DNA of 64,000 bases from Saussurea involucrata (lineage: Eukaryota; Streptophyta; Magnoliopsida; Asterales; Asteraceae). The stretch covers positions 85,784,879 to 85,848,878 of the forward strand of contig CM066318.1 of NCBI GenBank assembly GCA_033807775.1, in the 5' to 3' direction. The position numbers and the translations under genes are program-made. Position 1 is the first letter of the stretch; every line of letters begins with the position of its first letter. This document shows positions 1 through 11,030 of this stretch, in pieces. Below the pieces are notes generated by a model, which worked only from the letters and a program-made list of their open reading frames with translations, was not told the DNA's origin and did no database searches.

Positions 1-2
1 AT

Positions 3-635
3 TTAACTGCGAGTAGACCGGATATCATATTCTCAACATTTTTGTGTTCCCGGTTTCAATCAAAACCTAAGGAGTCTCATTTAACTGCTTTTAAACGAAT
101 TTTTCGTTATTTACGTGGTACTGCTGATCTTGGCTTGTGGTACCCGAAAGAGACAGGTTTTGCACTATCCGCTTATTTCGATGCGGATCACGCGGGCTGT
201 ATGATGGACCGGAAGAGCACCTCGGGACATATCCAGTTTTTGGGAGATAGCCTGGTGAGTTGGGCTTCCAAGAAGCAGCAATGCGTTTCAACGTCAACTG
301 CCGAGGCGGAGTACGTAGCCGCCGCGAGCTGCTGTTCCCAAGTCATCTGGATGCGAACCAAACTCAAAGACTACGGTTTCACGTATGTCAAAGTCCCCAT
401 TTACTGCGACTCCAAGAGCGCGATTGCTATATCCAGCAACCCGGTCCAACACACCAAGACGAAGCACATCGACGTTCGGTATCACTTCATTAAGGATCAC
501 GTCAAAAGAGGTACAGTCGAACTCTACTTTGTAAATAATGAGCATCAGTTAGCAGACCTCTTTACAAAAGCTTTGGACGAAAAACGTTTTAACACTCTTG
601 TGTCTAAGTTAGGTATGTTAAAACTGACGACTTAA
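3..635 (+). pseudogene. Copia pol C-terminus: end of RT and RNase H (element A)
   Basis: This reading frame is open from the window edge to its natural stop and holds the last part of a Ty1/copia polyprotein. Near the start LTASRPDI marks the end of the reverse transcriptase connection. RNase H follows, with KRIFRYLRGT, acidic residues in AYFDADHAG (the first D is usually preceded by S), GDSLVSWASKKQ, the STAEAEYVA glutamate and the YCDSKSA aspartate, then TKHIDVRYHFI and QLADLFTKALD near the C-terminus. RNase H removes the RNA strand during reverse transcription. The fragment has no internal stop, but the upstream catalytic YVDD half is outside the window, so intactness of the whole pol is unknown. 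It is very similar to 20888-21472 of element B. The mRNA would also have to be read from the element's 5' LTR, which is not visible. Confidence 0.9.
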
Positions 636-898
636 TCCGATTGTGTGCCCGAAACAAGTTCTATACATCTACGAGTAACTGTCTACTCATCATCCGGTGT
701 TTACACTCCTGATGATTGAGCATACACTTTCTCGCACTTATATTCTACTTGTTTCAGTTACATAGTTAGATTTAGTCTCTATATTTATTTTCTAGATTTC
801 GTGTGTTTCCTTTCTTTCTTCATGTGTTTCTTTTCTTTCATACTGTCGTCAACTCTTATATGTCTATATTTGTGCTTTCACGATGTGTCCATGTGTTC

Positions 899-1171
899 AG
901 GGGGAGCACAACGCAGTATCAGGTAAGTTTACTCACTTGTTGAGGGGGAGCGTCACACACAGTTTTTCTTAAAGATGTTAAAAAGTTTTTTTTTGTGTGT
1001 GGGCACTCCTGTGTGGATTTCAACTTATGTTCGTCATTTGTGGGGGAGCGACACAGTGTTTTTCCTTTAAAATGCTCAAAAGTTTTTTTTTGTGTGTCGG
1101 ACTCTCCGTTGCACAATTCTGCAACTTCCGAGGGGGAGCAAGTTTCTCCCCATGCTCAGTTTGAGGGGGAG
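899..1171 (+). repeat. Multiple polypurine-tract cluster of element A
   Basis: AGGGGGAG or TGGGGGAG occurs five times, at 899-906, 943-950, 1041-1048, 1131-1138 and 1164-1171. Two of the intervals are diverged direct repeats of about 90 bp: tract, ACACA, a T/A-rich middle with a long T run, then TGTGTG. Multiple polypurine tracts between pol and the 3' LTR are an established hallmark of Sireviruses; they may prime extra plus-strand DNA. The matching cluster in element B is at 21742-22042. Confidence 0.8.
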
Positions 1172-1233
1172 CGAGAGAACAATCTGTCAAAATCCAAAGG
1201 GGTTCAATTTCATTGAAAATGGAATTTCTTAAA

Positions 1234-2000
1234 TTGTCAAAGTGTCCGGACAAGTCACCGGATACCCTTGAATCCGGATAGCTTTCCGGACCGGATGGGT
1301 ATCCGGGTAGACCCATTCGGATAACATTGTCAGTATTTAAAGCATCCGGAAAACCTGTTGATTCATTATCCGGATATCTCGTTCAAAAGCCCTAAACCGT
1401 TTCGCGACTCTCTCTCATTCGGACTCTTCTCACACTCTCGATATTCACTCGTTTTCGCTCCAATCTTCAGGTATGTGTATCGATTACTCATCTCGACTAC
1501 GATTCCGTATGTTTAGTACTCTGTCTAGCACCAAACGACCATCGATTAGGTCCATTGAATGCGTCCGCAACCCACCTTTGAGTTTTCTCAAACTCGGGTC
1601 GATTCCGTAGTGCTTAGATCAATTTAAATGCCTTTGTATGGTTATTGGCTCATGTCGACACGACCTGCATGTTTTACAAAGTGATTGGGTCAATGTAGTG
1701 TTCGACTGGTTGATTTGGGATTCGTCCGGACACCTTCGTCGTGTCCGGACACGTTCAAAATTATGATGTTCTATCCGGGAAGTTACATATACATAGATAG
1801 TTTTCCGGATATACTCAACGCCCGGAAACCTAGTTGTCCAGAAACCTCAGGGTTTCCGGTAAGTTCAACTACCGGTCAGTTGTGGTTTCCGAACCTTTAT
1901 TTGTCCGGTATCATCTATCATCCGGAATCCCTTTTTGTCCGGATACTTTGAGCTGTCCGGAAAGTTTTGTTTTTCCCAAATTTTGTCCGGACACCTCTGT
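1234..2000. repeat. CCGG-word array of element A (TCCGGA type)
   Basis: Roughly twenty CCGG words fall in under 800 bp, mostly as TCCGGA, often TGTCCGGACA, with some ACCGG. They form two clusters, about 1240-1375 and 1720-2000, mostly 15-35 bp apart. The second cluster lies inside the proposed first intron of the envelope-like gene. The homologous position in element B has the same layout but a different word, ACCCGGTAA. The array is far denser than in flanking coding sequence. Confidence 0.8.
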
Positions 2001-2134
2001 GTTGTCTATCCAGTACCTATTTTGACACTGCTAGTCCTCAATCTGTCTCAGATTGAGCCATCAAATGCAAAGGTACGCGCCTGAACTTGCTTATCCGCCT
2101 TCTTTACTAACTTGGATTCTTTTACAGATATTCA
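1334..2134 (+). promoter_or_regulatory. Proposed promoter and spliced 5' leader of the element A envelope-like gene
   Basis: A TATTTAAA box at 1334-1341 is followed by a CT-rich leader and a donor-like CAG|GTATGT (GT at 1471). An acceptor-like CTAG ends at 2034, a short exon spans 2035-2072, a second donor AAAG|GTACGC follows and an acceptor TTTTACAG ends at 2127, seven bases before the ATG at 2135. Element B has the same arrangement with similar spacing (TATTTAAG at 22205, donors at 22338 and 23108, last acceptor ending 23160). Box-to-donor distance is 137 bp here and 133 bp there. Transcription and splicing are inferred from sequence only. The second intron would be very short (about 55 bp). 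Confidence 0.5.
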
Positions 2135-5100
2135 ATGGCGGATCAACAACAAAATCCATGAAACCCCGAAGAGCAAAATCCTCCACAAGAGGAATTTATA
2201 GATGAGGCAGCTGCTAACGCCTTGGTCGACCCTGACCATGGCACTGAATTGGAGGTGAACAACCATCATCTGGACCCGGCACTATTTAGACCACAACCAC
2301 AACATCGAGTGATTGTGGACATCCTTATGAGTCACCCTCTCCGTGAGGCCCTCACCGCCACTGCCGACGTCCCGTTGTTGTACGTACTCCAAGTACGGTT
2401 CTTCGCACAAGTTCGCACGGCCGGTAACTCACAAATGATCACCGCTCAGATCGATAATCAACAGTTCACGCTCACACCGAACTCCTTCCGCCGCCTACTT
2501 TCACTTCCTGAAGCCAACACCGACGGACATCAAGGCTATGACCCCGCGGTCAATGACGACACTCTCTGCGCTCAAGTCCGCGCTCTCGGATACAACCACA
2601 ACCTCAACCGGCCTTCCGTGTTCAATCGGAAATACCTGGGCCCCATCTGGTACACTCTGTTCACGATTCTGAACAGGTGCCTTTCATCCAGATGGAAAGG
2701 TATCGATCAATGCACCGGCGACTTCCTGAGAATATTTCATGCCGTGTGTTACAACCGCCACGTCGACGTGGCTATGATCTTGTGGCGGGAATTAGTTACC
2801 ACTATTCGTCATATTGGAGGAACAAAGCAAAAGAAGTTTTTCTCCTACCCGCGTTTCCTTTCGCTAGCCGTGCGTCAACACATGGACGCGAATCCTGCCA
2901 TACCACGACGTCTTACCCATCCGGTATGTCCTCCTCATCACTTACAATATATGGTTATTCGCAACCCGTCCAACGCGGTAGCCTTACCCATACCTGACGC
3001 CCTTCTGGCTCACGCCGATCCCGCTGCACCGGGTGTTATAGCTTATAGGGAAGAGTTAGGGAATCCCATGGTCCAGCCAGTGCCGGAGGGACCTGCCCAG
3101 GGACTTAGACCCGAGAGACGTGAGGGTCCGAGAGTAAGAGGTGGAAGGGCCCGGGCAGCAGGGGCTCCTGGGAGGGGTGTGATGATAGTTCGTGGAAGGG
3201 GGGCTGGAGTGAGAGGTGCAGTGGAATCGCGTCCCAATTCTAGCCGGAGCATCGTCCTCATGACCGATGCTTCACCATGACTCCGAACCATATCTTTCTG
3301 ACCCTCCTTCACCAACCCCACATGTTGAAAACGTGGAATCTGACTCCACGCAATCCGATACGGACTTCACGGCATCGGCCCAAACCCGGACTTCACCTGA
3401 AACTACGCCTGAAACTAATAACTCACGGCATCGGCCCAAACCCGGACTTCACCAAAGGAATCCCACTTGACTCACCTCCTCATACTGAACAGCCTGAAAT
3501 AGGAGATATTAGGAACGAGGGAGTAGTAGATGCTGAGTTAGACCATGTGAGAAGGAGAGAACTGCGTTCGAAAGCGAACCAGGAAAGATTGAGCCATAAA
3601 GATAATGAGGCTCCTGAGCGACCCCAACCGAGTGATATTCGGGTAGCCACATCTGCTATCTCATCTCATACGTTGGGACGGGGTATTGAAGAAGCCTCCG
3701 TGAACCCAGCGGAGCAATTGCACAACCCCCTTATCCACTCATCCGTCTCTCAAAAGACGGATGTTTCAGTTTCTCACGGGGATCAAGCATAACTTCTACC
3801 GGTCTCTCAATCGGAGAGTACTGGTGTTGAAATAAGAGACCAACAACCCCCGGTCTCGACTTCATTTCGTGCACCATCGAGTCTAGAGCCATTTGACATT
3901 GAACATTCTTCGCCTAGGACACATGATGAGGAACACCAAATCGAGACTCTTCGTGACTCGATCGGAACGTCTGTAGTGTCTCCGTCTGGCAGAACACGAG
4001 GATCGGACGGAAATCCTACCACAGCTACCAAACTGCCAACTGTGAACGTAGGTGGCTCTGCCTCTATGGTAGATGCCTCAACGGGTAATCTAAGTGATCC
4101 CGGTGTTACGTTACCCGACTTTGTGTCACCAGGGTTCCTGGACAGCACCTTTAAGGCTGTCCGCGAGGCAATGGAGTAGCACGTCGCAGCCGAGCTCAAC
4201 AAAATTAAGAGCCTAATCAAAGGAAAAGAGAAGATCGTCGACGCTGAAACCGCACCTACACCTCCACCGGCCCCTGGTCAGCCTACATATTCGGTGGATA
4301 CCCTCAAGACGATGCTTCTAGCCCAACTGCTCCAACAATCTGAAACCGACGCCTCTACCGAAGCAGACCTGCTATCCGTTCTGAAATCTCAGGTCACTGC
4401 TCCTTCATCGTCCATCACCACTCGATTGGATACCATTGACTTGACTCTCAAGGACTTCCAACAAGCGATGACAACGCTGTATGAGAGAGTCCGTTCACTC
4501 GAAGATACCTGCAAGAGTCAAGCTAGCGGTCTAAAGCGCAAACACGATGACCAGGATGATCCTGATCACCGTGAGGGGGAGAAGAGACTAAAACCTACCG
4601 AGACCGCCCCTATTCTCACCGAATCTATAACTGTGGTTCAACTGGAACCACCAACTGCGGCAACAACAACCGACGCTGAACCTGAAGCCGAGTTGCCTCT
4701 AGCCGAGATGGTAATAGATATAGATATTTCAGACGATGAAGACCCGACGGTTGAAAAGCCTGAGGGTTCAACACAGGAACTGGTTAATTTTGACTCATCA
4801 GACAACCCGATACTGGATATGATTGATCCAGACTGCGAGACCAACCCGGAGACCGAAGATGCATGGTATGAAAAAGCCGCCAGTGCCGCAAATCTCCAGG
4901 TTAATTTGGTTTTCCCTACTGATGAAGATGACAATATTGATTATGATCAGTTCCTGCTCCAGAATGTTTATGGAACTCCCGTTCACTCTGCTCAACCCGA
5001 TGAAACTTCAACAAGACCCAAAACTACTACTGCCGATATTCCGACATCTCCTCAGCAACCAACAGCTTCTGATCTTCCCCCTCCTCAATAGCAACAAATC

Positions 5101-5985
5101 CGTTGGGAGAAGATCCCGATATTTATTCCTCGCCTGGAGGAATCCATGAAGAAGTTGTTCGTCCACAAGCTTCGCCCAATCAAGTCGACCTTTTGCCTTG
5201 GTATTTACAACCTCAACCCCGAATACCAACGCCGGTACATCAACGCAATGAAGCGGTGTCTTCCAGTCAGTCAAGTCAGAACCAAGCATCAGATCACAGA
5301 GGTACTCAACATACAGTCAAGTCGCATTATGAAAATCGTTTATCCTGTATTCACTGTCCGACGTGAAGATGGGAATGAATGGAAATTTTCCGAAGCTGAC
5401 TTCCAGCACCTCCGACCGTTCGACTTCCTGGCAATTCTGAAAGACCTTCGTACAAGAACCATCCGACCGCTACCTGTCACAAAGGCGCTCGAAGTTGTTC
5501 GTCAATTCCTGGTTTGTACTATTATGATGTCATATCTCACGGACTTCCAAATGGCAATCGAGAACAGGGCAAAGAAGGTAAATCTGATCAAGCCGAATCT
5601 GAAAGCTCCTGAGTTGAAGATGTATTCTGAGAACGCACTGCTTCTGAAACCAGAATTTGGGATTGTCGTCATCAACGATCAGAATGAAAAGAAATTTATG
5701 CGCTTCAGTCAGGTCGACAGATTCTGTGATGGCACGCTCTTCAAAGTCCAAAATGCTCTTCGCAAAATCATTTCTTATGAATCGGAAAATCATAAGGTTT
5801 CGTATGTTCCAAACTCGAATGAGATAACTGCACGAAACGCTTTAGAAGTGGTTGAAGAACGCATCGACTATCGCCGCACTATCCGAATGTTCGAGATTCA
5901 TTTTGCGCTTCGCAAAAGATATGTTTATAACTGGTGAGAGCTAGAGCACGAACTCGAACTTCAAATCAAAGAGGGAGATTGTTAG
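2135..5985 (+). pseudogene. Envelope-like / putative plant transposon protein of element A, broken
   Basis: This is the accessory gene of a Sirevirus-type element; its function is unknown. The start is ATGGCGGATC by alignment to the ATGGCGGAAC start of element B at 23170. A TGA at codon 9, a stop and frame change near 3280, and a stop at 5935 break it. The N-terminal third has a conserved domain with LYVLQVRFF, NSFRRLLSLPE, PIWYTLFTILNRCLSS and a following DQ and HVDVAMI. An Arg/Gly-rich segment (RGGRARAAGAPGRG) follows, then a Ser/Thr-rich linker, a predicted coiled coil (near 4420-4510), a basic cluster LKRKHD...GEKRLK (near 4531-4596), a SUMO-interaction-like MVIDIDISDDED (from 4708) and a C-terminal domain (5100-5930). 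The final codons are encoded by the polypurine tract and the stop TAG lies inside the LTR start. No convincing signal peptide or transmembrane segment was seen, so 'envelope' is positional only. Confidence 0.75.
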
Positions 5986-6260
5986 TGTCAATTTATGTTG
6001 ATTTAAAGTTCAAGGGTCTGTATTGTAATAGTTGAATTTGAGCTTAGTTAGTTAACGGGACGTGGGCTTGTTAACCACGGGCCCGTCATATATAAAGTGC
6101 ATTAGCCTTAAAAAATAGGCCAGTTGTCCTTTTTGCTTTCCTACTCATTATTGTAATTCTCTCTGATTGGAAGCTAATAGGGATGACCAGTTGAAATCAT
6201 AAACTCTATTGTTTTACATATATCGATTTCTTTGTACGTTGCACGGATCTGGAACTAACA
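5980..6260 (+). mobile_element. 3' LTR of element A
   Basis: The sequence starts TGTTAG and ends CTAACA, a perfect 6-bp terminal inverted repeat of 281 bp. It is directly preceded by the polypurine tract AAAGAGGGAGAT. A TATATAAA box at 6089-6096 is a plausible LTR promoter. The homologous 280-bp LTR of element B is at 26974-27253. The short length is unusual for a Sirevirus, whose LTRs are commonly near 1 kb. Confidence 0.85.
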
Positions 6261-7801
6261 GAGTGTTTGGGGTTATGTGTATACCTGCAGGATGGTTGAT
6301 GAAGTCCTCGATATTTCGATGACCAGTCAATGTCTCTATGTCGTCTTCTAGTGTACCTTTATGCTGGGAAGTGCCCGCAGGTCCTATGTTGGATTCTTTC
6401 ATCCGTCGTATTTCCTCAATAGATGAGTCACTCAAATGAATGACTTTCGTTGTAGAGAGGGGATGAATAGATGGAGTGACCAAAGAAATGGTGGGAGGAG
6501 TGAAGGTTGAGAAGAGGGATTGGTTAAGAGGATCAGCGTTGGATTCGTTGGGAAATATATCTTCAGTCCACAGAGAGTCTGAAGGAGGTGGGTTCTGTTC
6601 CAAGTTTATAACATCAGCATTTAGAGACGCTGAAGTTGGGATGGAAGGGGTGGCTTGAGCAGCTGTGGCAGAGCGTACCACTGAACTATTCAACGGCTCT
6701 TGAGAAGAGTGAGCCGTGGAGTCTTCAACTTGTGAAGGTTTAGAGGGTTGCTCCTTGGTTTTCTTGATCCTTTGAGAATCAAGTTGGGAAGTAGAGTGTT
6801 TCCTTTTACGAGAAGGAGTAGAAGTTGCAGCCTGGGTATCAGCAGTTGGGATTATCGCTGAAGTAGCTGCAGAAGTAGAAGAAGGAGGATTAAGAATAGA
6901 TAATATAGTAAAAAAAACGTACCTTGTTTGGCATGAGGCTGAAGTCGAGCACCTTAGCGCCAACCTGAGAGAGTCTCAGGTCACCCACTTTTGGGTATTC
7001 ATTCCCAAGTGCGTGTAGAAAGAGAGCACTGACAAACTTTGGATATGGAACACATGTTGGTCTGTCATCCATGCCTACCCTGAACGCCAGATCTTCGTAG
7101 ATGATTGATGCCCAATCAACATGGAGACCCTTCAGCAACGAGTATCCCATGGCCTGTTGGGATTGGGATGCTTGGTCAGTTGACCCAGTCTTCGTTGTTA
7201 GGCAGCTGATCAAATGAGAAAAGATGAAGTTCATCTCGCTGGGCAACTTTGACTTCTTGATGGAAGTCATCTTCTTCTCAGGAAGTCCATCTCTCCATGT
7301 GTCCCACGTATAGTGCATTGCATTAAAGAATGCAATCAGGGTTACCCTATCAGTATGGTTGTTTTTGGGATTTGGTAGAGGGACAAAACGGTTTTCTCTG
7401 GTACTGCCAGGAAGGTTTAGAGCACGTCTGATATGATACGGAATGATCTTCGAAGTTCCATGTTTGGTGTCACAGAGAATGACATCAACTATTTTCTTGG
7501 GATCTTTGGTTGAGGACACCTGAGCTCTTCTGGCAGTATACCAGAACTGAGCTAGAAGATATCGATATGCAGGGGGTGCAGTAGTAAGAGTTGTGGACAG
7601 AGGACAGGTTTTGAGAAAGTTCACAGCGTCATCCAGATGTGTGACTTGTTTCCTTTCTGGGAATTCGAAGAGAGCATAGGGATTGTTGTGTTGAAACGTA
7701 ACTTTCTTGAGATCGAACTTAACCTGAGGAGCCTTTATGAACTCAATAATCTCAGCAGCTTTGGGAGACTTTGCAGTAGGAGTGTCAGTAGTAGATGCCA
7801 T
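6261..7801 (-). pseudogene. Envelope-like gene of element D, two exons, truncated by element A
   Basis: I take the start at 7801 (MASTTDTPTAKS). Exon 1 (7801-6923, 293 codons, phase 0) contains LLAQFWYTARR, IIPYHIRRALNLPG and a segment NFIFSHLISCLT...TDQ...VDWASIIYEDL that matches the core of the A/B and C proteins. It ends CCAAACAAG|GTACGT. A 91-bp intron ends GATACCCAG at 6832, and exon 2 (from 6831) continues in phase, giving AATSTPSRKRKH then RIKKTK, a bipartite nuclear-signal-like pair. Further on, VIHLSDSSIEE resembles a SUMO-interaction motif. The reading frame runs into the element A LTR at 6260, so the true C-terminus is missing. At least 483 residues are visible. Function is unknown; no membrane segment supports a true envelope. 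It could also be read unspliced, which gives an early stop. Confidence 0.65.
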
Positions 7802-8305
7802 TTGTGTGTAACACATACAACCACGAAGAAGATGAAAATATGTCTTAATGTGGAAGGATTTTCCAAACATATATTTTTGAATTTTGTCCATTTCATTCAG
7901 AAAAAAGATCCCTTAATGAAGATTAGAGTTTTTCTTGTTTTGAAAAGTAATGCAAAACGTAGAGAGCATTTGTTTTCCAGTTTATGTTTGAAGAAGAGAT
8001 TCTGGAAAAACATATGAAGAACAAGTTTAAGATTTTTGTTTCAAACTTGAAGAACAACCATGAAGATTGTATTCATAAAATCATGAAAAGAAAAAGATTT
8101 TATTTTAAAAAGGTTTCTTTTGTTTGATCTGTTAATAACCAGAATAAGATCGAAAACAAGTTTATTATGAGGTAAATAATAAGAATATTAACCTTAGTTG
8201 TTGAAGATGAACAATTTCTGGAAAACGAAGAGTTCGAAATGCAACAGTGTTCTTGCTTGAAGAAGAAGTTGTTCGCGTAAAGGTAAAAATATAAACTCGA
8301 ATGTG

Positions 8306-8313
8306 TTTATATA
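8306..8313 (-). promoter_or_regulatory. TATA-like box upstream of the element D envelope-like gene
   Basis: On the minus strand TATATAAA is followed by a CT/CAA-rich leader and, about 120 bp on, by a donor-like CTAAG|GTTAATATTC (exon end 8193). The proposed start codon is at 7801. I could not fix the acceptor. This box is separate from the LTR promoter at the other end of the element. Confidence 0.45.
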
Positions 8314-8759
8314 GTGAGAGTAGAGAAAGAAAAACTATGAGCGGGAAAAGTTTTTCATGATGACACGGACACGTGTTTGCATATGATTGGTTGAGGAAAA
8401 CGAAACGTGCAAACTTGTGTCAGAAAAAGAACGTGCCAGGGTTTATCCGTTTGATTACGTCACAAACGTCCTTTCACATTTTAGGATGTCTCTGAGGATT
8501 TAAAAACTCAGGGACATTTTTGAAAATATGAAGCATTGAATAGAAATATCAGTTAGATTTAGAAATTTCATAAGTATCACTGAAAGGAAGAGATATTCAG
8601 CGATGCTAATTGTTTTGAAATCTTGCATTCATAGGCGAACGTCGGCGAGTATGAGAGAACATACCTTGATATCAGCGAATCAATTTTGTTCAGAGAAGAT
8701 GATAGAAAGGGTCATACAAGTTCATATTACTTCTGATTAAATGCGAACCGCTGAAGATT
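8314..8759. other. Element D spacer between RNase H stop and envelope-like promoter
   Basis: Non-coding stretch of about 450 bp with no gene that I can support. It holds several copies of the family word (TCAGCG near 8596 and 8677, CCGCTGA near 8748). Confidence 0.6.
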
Positions 8760-10721
8760 TTATTCTTCAAAGTTCAGCATTCCAAGCTCGCTGATGAGAA
8801 AGTTGAATCTTGTCTCATCAAGAGGTTTGGTAAATAGACCAGCTAACTGAAAGTTAGTAGGGATAAAATGAAGTTCTATATCACCATTCATCACATGATC
8901 TCTGATAAAATGATACATGATTTCGATGTGTTTGGTCTTTGAGTGTAGCACTGGATTATTGGCTATAGCGATGGCACTTGTGCTGTCGCAATAGATTGGA
9001 ATTTTTGAGAGTTGTAAGTCATAGTCCAGTAGTTGATTTCTCATCCACAAGACCTGAGAACAACAGCTTCCAGCAACTACATACTCGGCTTCAGCGGTTG
9101 AGGTGGACACTGAGTTTTGCTTTTTACTTGTCCAACTCACCAGCTTTCCACCTAGGAGCTGACAACCTCCTATGGTGCTTTTCCTATCCATTTTGCAACC
9201 TGCAAAATCACTATCTGAATAGGCGATTAGATCAAACCCTGAGTCTTTGGGATACCAAAGACCTAGGTTAGGAGTACCCTTAAGGTAACGAAAGATTCGC
9301 TTTACAGCGATCATATGAGATTCCTTAGGTTCAGCTTGATATCGTGCACACAAACAGGTTGCGTACATAATATCAGGTCGGCTAGCTGTGAGATACGGCA
9401 GAGAGCCGATCATCCTACGGTACGTCGTGACATTAACAGGTATTCCAGAAGGATCCTTGTTTAGTGTCAGCGGCGCTGCCATAGGGGTTTTCATAGCTGA
9501 GCTCTGAGTTAAATCAAATTTCTTCAGCATATCTTTAACATACTTTCCCTGATTAATGAAAGTTCCTTTTTCATTCTGTTTTATCTGTAGACCAAGGAAA
9601 TATGTTAGCTCACCCATCATACTTATTTTATATTCAGCTTTCATTCTATCAGCGAAACGAGTACACAAGTCAGGGTTAGTGGAACCAAATATAATATCAT
9701 CGACATATATTTGAACAAGAATAATATGACCTTTTACTTTCCTGAAAAATAGAGTTTTGTCGATTTTACCACGCTCAAATTTTTCGATAAGGAGATAAGA
9801 TAAGAGAGTGTCATACCATGCATGAGGAGCTTGCTTTAAGCCATAGAGTGCCTTATCCAGTTTATAAACATAACCTGGATGCTTAGGATCTAAGAATCCT
9901 GGAGGTTGTTCCACGTAGACTTCTTCATTCAGCTTTCCATTTAGGAACGCTGACTTAACATCCATTTGATAAACTTTGAAGTCTTTATGTACAGCGTAAG
10001 CTAAGAATAGACGAATAGCTTCGAGTCTTGCCACTGGAGCAAATGTTTCGTCGTAATCTATACCTTCATCTTATATGTATCCCTGAGCAACAAGTCGAGC
10101 CTTGTTGCGGGTTACAGTTCCATGTTCATCCAACTTGTTTCGATAGAACCATTTAGTGCCTATTACTGACTTGTCAGATGGACGAGGAACAAGCTTCCAA
10201 ACTTTGTTTCTTTCAAATTCAGTCAGCTCTTCTTGCATAGCGCTGACCCAGTTTGGATCTTGGAGGGCATCATATGTTTTCTTTGGTTCAATCAGAGAAC
10301 TAAAGTTAACAAACAAGCAAATATTACCTGCACTTCGTTGAGTCTGAACACCAGCGTTGGGATCACCAAGAATCTGATCAATAGGGTGATTTATAGTCCA
10401 TCACTGAGCAGGAGCATAAGTTGCTGACTCAACCTGAACTTGAGGAGCTGAAGATGAGGCTTCAGCAACTTCTGGTATATCAGCCAAGAGAGGAAGAGGT
10501 GCAGATGACATTTCATTCACTGATTGCTGAGAAGTAGATGGTATGTCTGAGACAGAAGGTTCAGAAGCAGGCATAGTGTTTAGAGAAACAACTGAGACCC
10601 ATGAAGTTTCAGCTTCACTATTCTGCATGCTTGGGATGATGGTAGGATCATCATCTTCACCGGGATGAGTATGAGATGGAGGAGTGGGAATGTCTTCTGA
10701 ATCACCAAGATGAGAAAACAT
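8760..10721 (-). pseudogene. Copia linker, reverse transcriptase and RNase H of element D
   Basis: The minus-strand frame begins with a Ser/Pro-rich linker (10721-10401) and then RT: WKLVPRPSDKSVIGTKW, RNKARLVAQGY, VYQMDVKSAFLNG, YKLDKALYGLKQAPHAWY and the catalytic IYVDDIIFGS near 9700. RNase H follows with KRIFRYLKGTPNLG, AYSDSDFAGC, STAEAEYV, YCDSTSA and TKHIEIMYHFI, ending QLAGLFTKPLDE before the stop at 8760. The protein would copy element RNA into DNA in the virus-like particle. One clear nonsense codon lies at 10071-10073 (TAA, best explained by CAA to TAA), and the region between 10317 and 10400 changes frame. Otherwise catalytic residues look conserved, making this the best preserved pol in the window. 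Confidence 0.88.
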
Positions 10722-11030
10722 CCATTGATTTAGTTCTTCAGTATCAGCAGAACGTCTAGAGTTCGCTGAACAGGATTCGTCAAAAATGACGTGGATAATT
10801 TCTTCAACAGTTTGTCTTCTATGATTGAGGACTCTGAAGGCTTTGGAGACTGAGGAGTATCCAAGAAAGATTCCATCATCAGCCTTTGGATCAAACTTTC
10901 CAAGGGTATCTCTGTTGTTTAATATGAAACAGTGACAACCAAAGATGTGAAGAAAGCTAATAGAAGGCTTTCTCCCGTGGAAGAGTTCATAGGCTGTCTT
11001 CTTGAATCTTTTGACGATCAGCGACCTGCT

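Larger units (their letters stand above)
1..6260 (+). mobile_element. Element A: 3' half of a Sirevirus-type Ty1/copia retrotransposon
   Basis: The stretch contains, in order, the end of copia pol, a cluster of AGGGGGAG tracts, a CCGG-rich spacer, a broken envelope-like gene, a polypurine tract and a 3' LTR ending CTAACA. This order (pol, multiple polypurine tracts, envelope-like ORF, LTR) is that of the Sirevirus (SIRE1/Maximus) lineage. The 5' LTR, gag and most of pol lie left of the window. The right end abuts the interior of element D's envelope-like gene, so A inserted into D. A should be flanked at its unseen left end by the target duplication GAGTG (6261-6265). Element B at 15421-27253 is the same family, clearly diverged. 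Confidence 0.85.
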
